DNA of 52,652 nt from Lysobacterales bacterium. GTDB taxonomy: Bacteria; Pseudomonadota; Gammaproteobacteria; Xanthomonadales; Marinicellaceae. Below are positions 44,128-50,398 of this stretch, piece after piece. The notes beneath the pieces are model-generated. The model saw only the letters and a program-made list of their open reading frames with translations, searched no databases and had not been told where the DNA came from. Where the stretch lies: contig JALSHI010000061.1 in the NCBI GenBank assembly GCA_026982315.1, forward strand, positions 83,018-135,669, in the 5' to 3' direction. The position numbers were made by a program, and so were the translations under genes. Every line of letters begins with the position of its first letter. The first letter of the stretch is position 1.

Positions 44128-44700
44128 ATGACAAGTGCACTCAGCCCCCAGGAAAAAGCCATCGCCCTCAAGCTGGCCAAAGAATCCATCCGCTATGGAC
44201 TGGAAAGCGGAAAGCCATTGCTGGTAGATATCAGCTCATTACCGGAAAACCTGCAACACACCCGCGCCTCTTTCGTCACATTGCACAAACACGGCCAGCT
44301 TCGCGGCTGCATTGGCAGCATCATTCCCACCCGGCCACTGGCGCTGGACATCAGTCACAATGCCTTTGCTGCCGCCTTTCAGGATCCGCGTTTTCCCCCT
44401 GTACAGGCCGATGAACTGGACGATCTGAACATTGAAATTTCAGTGCTTTCCATGCCAGAACCCCTCGAATTCACCTCAGAAACGGATTTGCTGGAAAAAA
44501 TCCGCCCCGGTATCGACGGGCTTATTCTCAAGGAAGGCCCCTATAGCGGCACATTTTTGCCATCTGTCTGGGAACAGATTCCCGACAAGCGCGAATTTTT
44601 ACGCCAGCTCAAGCGCAAGGCCGGCCTGCCCGCAGACTACTGGTCGCCAACCATTCGTGTGTTTCGCTATACCACGGACAGCTTTTCCCAACCGGATTGA
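44128..44700 (+). CDS. amrA: AmmeMemoRadiSam system protein A (AMMECR1-like)
   Basis: A 190-residue AMMECR1-domain protein. The family's most conserved motif LRGCIG appears at about residues 56-61, followed by the FAAAFQDPRFPP and LPSVWEQIPDKREFLRQLKRKAGL segments. It is next to amrB and has CAGGAG ahead of the ATG. The three-gene combination with amrS is the defining set of the system. No catalytic activity is known for this component. Confidence 0.94.
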   Translation: MTSALSPQEKAIALKLAKESIRYGLESGKPLLVDISSLPENLQHTRASFVTLHKHGQLRGCIGSIIPTRPLALDISHNAFAAAFQDPRFPPVQADELDDLNIEISVLSMPEPLEFTSETDLLEKIRPGIDGLILKEGPYSGTFLPSVWEQIPDKREFLRQLKRKAGLPADYWSPTIRVFRYTTDSFSQPD

Positions 44701-44795
44701 TAACCCAAAGTCTGGGTGCACGACGCACGGGCGCGAGCCATAACCCTGACAGGCCAGAAAAATTGAAGGTGAAAGAAGAACCGAAAGTAAAAGAA

Positions 44796-44872
44796 TGGTC
44801 GGGGTGAGAGGATTCGAACCTCCGGCCCCTGCCTCCCGAAGGCAGTGCTCTACCAGGCTGAGCTACACCCCG
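44796..44872 (-). tRNA. tRNA-Pro (anticodon CGG)
   Basis: A 77-nt cloverleaf on the minus strand: acceptor CGGGGTG/CACCCCG, discriminator A and encoded CCA. The anticodon stem CTGCC/GGCAG encloses TTCGGGA, so the anticodon is CGG. The T arm has GGTTCGAAT. Confidence 0.97.
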
Positions 44873-44889
44873 ACACAGGTGGAAACGCG

Positions 44890-44918
44890 ATTATAACAAA
44901 ACCGCCATACAAAACCCA
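44890..44918 (-). promoter_or_regulatory. Promoter of tRNA-Pro
   Basis: A perfect TATAAT (44890-44895, minus strand) is followed by a GC-rich discriminator CGCG, as in stable-RNA promoters. The -35 is poor at the expected distance. Transcription would start about 10 bases before the mature 5' end. Confidence 0.6.
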
Positions 44919-44966
44919 TCCAGTTTCAAAAAACCGCAAGAGTTAAAAAGTTTTTGCTGGCGCAAA

Positions 44967-45048
44967 AAGGGTGAGAGGATGAGCTCGGGCTTCCTGCCCT
45001 CGGGCCTGCGGCCTGCGCTGGCGCGCACTGCGTCGTCATTATGCGCCG
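44967..45048 (+). repeat. Dispersed tRNA-upstream repeat, copy 2
   Basis: Diverged copy of the element at 4085-4160: AAGGGTG, GATGAGCTCG, TTCCTGCCCTCGGGCCT, GGCC-GCG and CTGCGT in the same order. Its hairpin CGGGCC-TGC-GGCCTG keeps pairing through one G-T pair. It lies about 50 bases upstream of the tRNA-Pro promoter, the same relative placement as copy 1 to the tRNA-Val promoter. Confidence 0.65.
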
Positions 45049-45082
45049 TATCCATTAACCATTCTGCTGAATCTCTTACAGC

Positions 45083-46240
45083 TTAGCCCAGCGCCTGATC
45101 CAGATCAGCAATCAAGTCTTCCACATTTTCAATGCCCACAGACAGGCGCACCAAATTGTCGTGAATGCCGATTTCCCGCCGTTCATCCGCTGGAATGGCC
45201 GCATGTGTCATAATGGCCGGATGATTAATCAGACTTTCAATCCCGCCCAGGCTTTCAGCCAACGCAAATACCTGGCAGCGTTCCATCATGCGTCGGGCTT
45301 CGGCTTCGCCACCTTTTACCAGAACCGTGATAATGCCACCAAACCCACGCATTTGCCTGCTGGCCAAGTCATGCTGCGGATGGCTGGCCAGCCCCGGATA
45401 AATCACTCGTTCTACCCTGGGGTCATTCTCCAGCCACTGGGCAATGGACTGGGCATTGGCGCAATGGGCTTGCATTCGCAGCGGCAGGGTTTTGGCGCCA
45501 CGCACAGCCAGATAACTGTCAAAAGGCCCCAAAACTGAACCAATGGAATTTTGCAGAAACGCCATACGCTCAGCCAGGGCATCATCATTGACCACAGCCA
45601 CGCCAGCCACCACATCGGAATGACCGTTAATGTACTTGGTGGCCGAGTGCATCACAATATCGAAGCCATAATCCAGCGGGTTTTGCAAAACCGGAGAAGC
45701 AAATGTGTTATCCATGACCGCCAACAACCCGTGAGCCTTGGCAAATGCCGCCACTTGCTGCAAGTCCACCAGTTTCAACATGGGGTTGGTGGGCGATTCA
45801 ATCCAGATCATGCGGGTGTTTTCGCGCACAGCCGCCTCCATGGCGCCGGGACGGGACAAGTCGGCAAAGGTAAACCGCAAGCCGGCGCTGCGCTGACGAA
45901 CCCGGTTAAACAGCCGGTTGGTGCCGCCATAGAGGTCATCCATGGCAATAATGTGGTCGCCGGAGTCCAGTAATTCCAGAATGGTGGCAGTGGCGGCCAT
46001 GCCGGAAGAAAAGGCAAAACCGTGGCTGCCATTTTCCAGATCCGCCACGCACCGTTCAAAAGCAAAACGGGTGGGGTTGTGGGTGCGGGAATATTCAAAA
46101 CCCTGATGCACGCCCGGGGATTCCTGTGCATAGGTAGAAGTGGCGTAAATCGGCGGCATCACCGCGCCGGTGCTTGGGTCCACCTGCTGGCCAGCATGAA
46201 TGGCCCGGGTTTGCAGCCCTTGTTTGCTGTTCTTGTTCAT
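45083..46240 (-). CDS. Cystathionine gamma-lyase / trans-sulfuration PLP enzyme
   Basis: A 385-residue Cys/Met-metabolism PLP enzyme. The PLP lysine is K202 in HSATKYINGHSD. Other marks are YSRTHNPTRFAFE, the FSSGMAATATILELL segment and the terminal RLSVGIENVEDLIADL. Alone it could be cystathionine gamma-synthase or lyase. Its ATG overlaps the stop of a cystathionine beta-synthase gene (ATGA), which favours gamma-lyase and the reverse transsulfuration route from homocysteine to cysteine. Confidence 0.9.
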   Translation of the reverse strand: MNKNSKQGLQTRAIHAGQQVDPSTGAVMPPIYATSTYAQESPGVHQGFEYSRTHNPTRFAFERCVADLENGSHGFAFSSGMAATATILELLDSGDHIIAMDDLYGGTNRLFNRVRQRSAGLRFTFADLSRPGAMEAAVRENTRMIWIESPTNPMLKLVDLQQVAAFAKAHGLLAVMDNTFASPVLQNPLDYGFDIVMHSATKYINGHSDVVAGVAVVNDDALAERMAFLQNSIGSVLGPFDSYLAVRGAKTLPLRMQAHCANAQSIAQWLENDPRVERVIYPGLASHPQHDLASRQMRGFGGIITVLVKGGEAEARRMMERCQVFALAESLGGIESLINHPAIMTHAAIPADERREIGIHDNLVRLSVGIENVEDLIADLDQALG

Positions 46241-47616
46241 TGGTTTTCGTCTCTGCGTCTGAGGTAATTTAACAGGTCAATGCGGGTAATCAGCCCGTGG
46301 AATTCATCTCCTTCCTTGACAATGGCCACCTTACCGGCATCAAAAATCGGCAACAGGTCATCAATGGAGGCGTTCAGGCCCACAAACTCCAGCTTGCTGG
46401 TCATGGCTGTGCGCACCGGCTCATTAAAGCGCGAGGCATCCTTGTGGACGGCCATAAGCACATCAGATTCATCAATAATGCCCACAATCCTGCCGTTTTC
46501 AATCACCGGCAACTGGGAAACATCGTAAAGCTTCATACGCTGGTAAGCGGCGTTCAGGGTTTCCTCCGGCCCAATGGTGATGGTGTCATGGGTGCTGTAA
46601 GGGCGGGAGATAATATCGCGTAAATCCCCGTAATGCGGCGTTTCCAGAAAGCCCTGATCCTGCATCCAGTAGTCGTTATACATTTTTGACAGGTATTTGT
46701 TGCCCGTGTCCGGCACCAGCGCCACCACGCGCCGGGGCTGGTCTTGCTCACGGCAATAGCGCAAGGCCGCGGCCAGAATCGTGCCAGTGGATGAACCGCT
46801 CAGCACACCTTCCTTGCGCAATAATTCCCGCCCGTGGTGGAAGCTGTCCTTGTCAGAAATGGCATAAGCCTTGCTCACCTGGGAAAAATCACTGATGCTG
46901 GGCAAAAAATCCTCACCGATGCCCTCCACCTTCCAACTAGCGGACTTTTCCGACAGCCGGCCCGCGTTAATGTATTCGGCAAGAATACTGCCTTGCGGGT
47001 CCGCCAGAATGATTTCGGTGTCTGGAGAGTGCTCTTTCAGATACTGCGACAAGCCGGTCATGGTGCCGCTGCTGCCCACGCCCAACACAATGGCGTCCAC
47101 ATGGCCGTCCATCTGCTGCATGATTTCCGGGCCGGTGGTTTCATAGTGGGCCTTGGGATTGTCAGGATTGCCAAACTGGTTGATAAAATAAGCCCCGGGC
47201 GTTTCCTCGGCGATGCGCTGGGCCAAATCCTGATAGTATTCCGGGTGTCCCTTGGCCACATCCGAGCGCGTGAGCACAATCTCCGCCCCCATGGCTTTCA
47301 GGTTGAATATCTTTTCCTTGCTCATTTTGTCGGGAATCACCAGAATGAGCTTGTAGCCTTTTTGCGCCGCCACCAGCGCCAGGCCAATGCCGGTGTTACC
47401 CGCCGTACCTTCCACCAGGGTATCCCCCGGTGAGATTTTGCCCGCCGCCTCCGCCGCCGCGATCATGCTGCGGCCAATGCGATCCTTGATGGAGCCACCG
47501 GGATTCTGGTTTTCCAGTTTCAAATACAGCTCACAAGGGCCTGTATCCAGATTTTTCACCTTGACCATCGGCGTATCGCCAATGAGTTCAAGGACGGAAT
47601 TAACAACTTTAGCCAT
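46237..47616 (-). CDS. Cystathionine beta-synthase with C-terminal CBS-domain pair
   Basis: A 459-residue PLP enzyme condensing serine and homocysteine. The PLP lysine is K44 in NPGGSIKDRIG, with the EGTAGNTGIGLAL phosphate loop and the GSSGTMTGLS glycine loop. The N-terminal heme-binding segment of animal enzymes is absent. Two CBS domains fill residues about 335-459, a likely regulatory module. The ATG at 47616 follows GGGGA by 5 bases. The frame extends a little upstream but crosses a terminator-like hairpin. It is coupled to the gamma-lyase by ATGA. Confidence 0.92.
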   Translation of the reverse strand: MAKVVNSVLELIGDTPMVKVKNLDTGPCELYLKLENQNPGGSIKDRIGRSMIAAAEAAGKISPGDTLVEGTAGNTGIGLALVAAQKGYKLILVIPDKMSKEKIFNLKAMGAEIVLTRSDVAKGHPEYYQDLAQRIAEETPGAYFINQFGNPDNPKAHYETTGPEIMQQMDGHVDAIVLGVGSSGTMTGLSQYLKEHSPDTEIILADPQGSILAEYINAGRLSEKSASWKVEGIGEDFLPSISDFSQVSKAYAISDKDSFHHGRELLRKEGVLSGSSTGTILAAALRYCREQDQPRRVVALVPDTGNKYLSKMYNDYWMQDQGFLETPHYGDLRDIISRPYSTHDTITIGPEETLNAAYQRMKLYDVSQLPVIENGRIVGIIDESDVLMAVHKDASRFNEPVRTAMTSKLEFVGLNASIDDLLPIFDAGKVAIVKEGDEFHGLITRIDLLNYLRRRDENQ

Positions 47617-47626
47617 GGTTTTCCCC

Positions 47627-47676
47627 AAAAAAGCCCGCACAGGCGGGCATGCCAAAGACGCGGCACAGGCCGCATC
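47627..47676 (-). terminator. Tandem GC hairpins with T-run between the ompA-like gene and CBS
   Basis: On the minus strand, GATGCGGC/GCCGCGTC (47657-47676, one G-T pair) is followed by GCCCGC/GCGGGC (47633-47648) and six T (47627-47632). Both loops read CTGT. The T-run ends 10 bases before the CBS start codon, so it ends the upstream operon and may also act as an attenuator in the CBS leader. Confidence 0.75.
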
Positions 47677-47692
47677 TAAAAAAATTTACGTG

Positions 47693-48706
47693 TTATTCGT
47701 TGGCTGGATAGGGCTTGTCCAGAACGATAATTTCCACCCGGCGGTTTTTCGCCTTGCCCGCCTCGGTGCTGTTATCGGCCACGGGAAAATCCTCACCCAT
47801 TCCCACCGCTTCAATGCGATCCGGGGCGATGCCATTTTCCACCAACAAAGCCTTGAGCGCATCGGCCCGTTGTTGCGACAGCCGTAAGTTCAGGCGCGCA
47901 CTGCCAGAGCTGTCGGTATGCCCCTCAATGCGAATCATCCGGTCGGGATACGCATCAAGAAACTCAAGCACCTTGCCAAAATTTTCCCGCGCCTCAGGAC
48001 GAATGCTGGCCTCGCCTGAATCAAAAACAAAATCACCCAAGGTCATCACCAGGCCCTTGTCCGTCCGGCGGGCCGCCAGTGCTTCCAGCCGACGCCGGAG
48101 CGAATCCGCTTCTTCGGCCGCCAGCCGGGCTTCCGCCTTGGCCAGTTCGGCCTCGCGGGCCTGGGCCTCGGCCAACCGCTTGGCGGCTTCTGCCTCCATG
48201 CGCGCGCGCTCGGCCTCGCTCATGTTCTCCGCAGCCAGTTGCCGCGCCCGCTCAGCTTCTGCCCGGGCGCGCTGGGCCTCCTCGCTTTGCGCCATATACT
48301 GACGCCTGGCTTTTTCGGCCTCCCGCCGCGCCACTTCGGCTTCTGCCCGGGCGATTTCCAGTTGCAAGGCGCGGTAGTCCTCATCCTGGGTATCCAGTTG
48401 CGCTTGCAACCACTCGGCTTCTGCCGCCAAGCGCGCATTGCTGAGCATCTGCCGCGCCCGCTCGGTGGCGTGGGCCCGCTGGCCTCGCGGTGCTTGCGCC
48501 AACGCATCAATGGCCTGCTTGGCCCGCAGCTTGCCCCCCTGGCCATAACCAGCCAGTTTTTTATCCGCCATCAAATTCTGATATTCCAGTTGCAGGCTTT
48601 CGCTTTGCAGATTTTTTTTGGGGGTAGCGCCACAACCACCCAGGCTGAACAATGCACTGATAAAAACCAGAAAAAAAACTGTGCCAATGGCTGAGCGGCT
48701 ATTCAT
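47693..48706 (-). CDS. OmpA-family lipoprotein with long coiled-coil and DUF4398-like N-terminus
   Basis: A 337-residue outer-membrane lipoprotein. The lipobox is LGGC near residue 25. Residues about 35-110 are a helical DUF4398-like region. Residues about 110-210 are a highly charged Ala/Glu/Arg coiled coil. The C-terminal OmpA domain (about 215-330) contains FVFDSGEASIRPEARENF and IRIEGHTDSSGSARLNLRLSQQRADALK, read in segments, for peptidoglycan binding. It overlaps the smaller lipoprotein gene by 8 bases. The likely role is tethering the outer membrane to the wall at a set distance. Confidence 0.88.
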   Translation of the reverse strand: MNSRSAIGTVFFLVFISALFSLGGCGATPKKNLQSESLQLEYQNLMADKKLAGYGQGGKLRAKQAIDALAQAPRGQRAHATERARQMLSNARLAAEAEWLQAQLDTQDEDYRALQLEIARAEAEVARREAEKARRQYMAQSEEAQRARAEAERARQLAAENMSEAERARMEAEAAKRLAEAQAREAELAKAEARLAAEEADSLRRRLEALAARRTDKGLVMTLGDFVFDSGEASIRPEARENFGKVLEFLDAYPDRMIRIEGHTDSSGSARLNLRLSQQRADALKALLVENGIAPDRIEAVGMGEDFPVADNSTEAGKAKNRRVEIIVLDKPYPANE

Positions 48707-49142
48707 GCAGGGCCTCCTGAAGCTCGTTTAACTGCTGTTCGGCCTGGGCATTACGCCGCTTGGCCGCTTCCAGCGCCCGGTTCAGGCGATTCACCCGGGC
48801 GCGCAAACGGGCTGTTTCCAGCTCCACCTCAATGTCTTTCAGCAAGGTTTCCGCCTGCCGGTGGTCGCCATGCTGCATGGCCAGTTCGGCAGCGGCCAGT
48901 TTTTGCTGAACAAAACGCATCTCCACCGGCGCCGCATCGGACAAACCGGCCGCATGCGCATCCAACACTTGCTGACGCACACGCTGATAATGTTCCGGAT
49001 CGGGCCGTGTGGTGGCTGAACACGCCGCCAAAGCCGTCACCATAATGGCCAGAGCACCGGCTTTGATGGCCTTTATCCAGAAACCGGCACGATCTGCGGC
49101 GCCACAACCTGCTGAACTGGGTGTTGGTTCTGCTGTCTGCAT
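48699..49142 (-). CDS. DUF4398-type helical lipoprotein
   Basis: A 147-residue protein with an unusually long N-terminal stretch before the hydrophobic segment (AIKAGALAIMVTALAAC). The lipobox LAAC puts the lipidated cysteine near residue 41. The remainder is alpha-helical with heptad-like Glu/Arg/Leu patterning and matches the DUF4398 type often found next to OmpA lipoproteins. A later start is possible to shorten the signal peptide. It is the first gene of the pair. Function unknown. Confidence 0.75.
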   Translation of the reverse strand: MQTAEPTPSSAGCGAADRAGFWIKAIKAGALAIMVTALAACSATTRPDPEHYQRVRQQVLDAHAAGLSDAAPVEMRFVQQKLAAAELAMQHGDHRQAETLLKDIEVELETARLRARVNRLNRALEAAKRRNAQAEQQLNELQEALHE

Positions 49143-49244
49143 AAGGATATCCGGTGTGATGTGGTCAAGCGGCTATTTTCCGGTGAAAACCGCTTTATTT
49201 CAAGCACAGCCTGCCCACTTGACAAAATGGATTAAAATAAAGCC

Positions 49245-49925
49245 ATGACTCACTGCATACAAAAGCCACTGACAAGCGCCACCGTACCCAATCGATCAGC
49301 GACGCACCACCGGTGGCCGTATGCCCTTGTGGCCGGGGTGATCCTGCTACTGAGCGTCACCGCCCAGGGCGGCAAAACCCTGAAAGTCTACAAACACGTG
49401 GACGAAAACGGCGTCACCCATTATTCCTCCAAAAAACCCCGTGGCGTCAAATACTCCATCCTGCGTATCCGCTGCCCGGAATGCCGGTGGAAAAACCGGG
49501 TCAACTGGCACAACACCCCGCTGATTACCGACAAATTCAGCCAGATTATCACCCGTGAGGCCCGCCAGGCCGGCTTTGACCCCGCCCTGATTCGCGCCAT
49601 TATTCACGCCGAATCCGCCTTCAAACCCCATTCCCGCTCCAGCGCCGGTGCCCAGGGCCTGATGCAACTCATGCCAGCCACGCAACAGCGCTACGGCGTT
49701 ACCGCCGCCTATAATCCACAACAAAATATCCGCGCGGGCGTTGCCTACCTGCGCGATTTGATGAAACAGTTTAACGGCAACCTCGACCTGGTGCTGGCCG
49801 CCTACAACGCCGGCGAAAACGCCGTACTGGCCTACAACCGCCAAATCCCCCCCTTTGACGAAACCCGGCAATACGTCAAACGCGTCAAAACCCTCTACCG
49901 GCGCTACAAAAAACTCACCCGCTAG
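49245..49925 (+). CDS. Lytic transglycosylase with N-terminal DUF4124
   Basis: A 226-residue exported muralytic enzyme. A long signal region ends near VTAQGG (about 43). A DUF4124 domain (VYKHVDENGVTHYSSKKP, about 48-65) comes next, then the SLT catalytic domain with E123 in IIHAESAFKPHS, the SAGAQGLMQLMPAT block and LAAYNAGENAV. It cleaves peptidoglycan to 1,6-anhydro products. It diverges from the OmpA lipoprotein operon and is the last clearly core-genome gene before the restriction region. Confidence 0.92.
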   Translation: MTHCIQKPLTSATVPNRSATHHRWPYALVAGVILLLSVTAQGGKTLKVYKHVDENGVTHYSSKKPRGVKYSILRIRCPECRWKNRVNWHNTPLITDKFSQIITREARQAGFDPALIRAIIHAESAFKPHSRSSAGAQGLMQLMPATQQRYGVTAAYNPQQNIRAGVAYLRDLMKQFNGNLDLVLAAYNAGENAVLAYNRQIPPFDETRQYVKRVKTLYRRYKKLTR

Positions 49926-50101
49926 TACTTCTGCTGTGAGAATTCAGCCCAAGAAAACAGGACGCTACAGCGCATAGTGCTCCAATGCCCGCCGAGGGGT
50001 GTATGTACTCAGCAAAAATGGTTTAGCCACTGTTTCTAAATCTCACCCAATCCCGTATGATTACCAAAACAGCCGTCACGTCTCTCAGTAAAAGCGGAAT
50101 G

Positions 50102-50276
50102 ATGTCCGAGAAAACTGCTAAGCGATTTATTCCGGAGGAAATAGATGGCGGATCTAAAGGTCGGTAGGCTTGCAGTTTATCGCCTGGCTGCGGAGAAGAG
50201 GATTCCGGTCTTCAAGGTGGGTGGAGCCTGGCGATTCTCGCGCTCAGAGATCGACCAGTGGATTCGGGAGGTGTGA
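50102..50276 (+). pseudogene. Excisionase-family helix-turn-helix gene, frameshifted
   Basis: The first frame begins at 50102 (a second ATG sits at 50099) and reads MSEKTAKRFIPEEIDG before going to a stop. A second frame from about 50151 reads DLKVGRLAVYRLAAEKRIPV and on to GGAWRFSRSEIDQWIREV, stop at 50276. Joined by removing one G in GGCGG (about 50148-50152), they give a 57-residue HTH_17/excisionase-type DNA-binding domain of normal length. An ATG at 50145 with GGAGG upstream could still give a 43-residue product lacking helix 1. Such small HTH genes often travel with restriction or mobile cassettes. A sequencing error at one base would also explain this. Confidence 0.6.
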
Positions 50277-50398
50277 CAAGGGCCACAAAACAATTACCGG
50301 ACCTAACCATTGCACCTGCTTCGATACGGATATCCGAACAACGATCCGGTCATCTTTTTTGTTGCGCTGCAAACTCGCTTTATGGAACCAATAGAAAA

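Noticed and set aside
49168-49196. Imperfect hairpin between the lipoprotein pair and the lytic transglycosylase
   Set aside because: Lies in a divergent promoter region, has an internal loop and no T-run; not enough for a terminator or operator call.
50170-50394. 74-codon plus-strand frame between the HTH fragment and hsdR
   Set aside because: Out of frame with both neighbours, no ribosome binding site, Arg/Ser-rich shadow of the HTH sequence.
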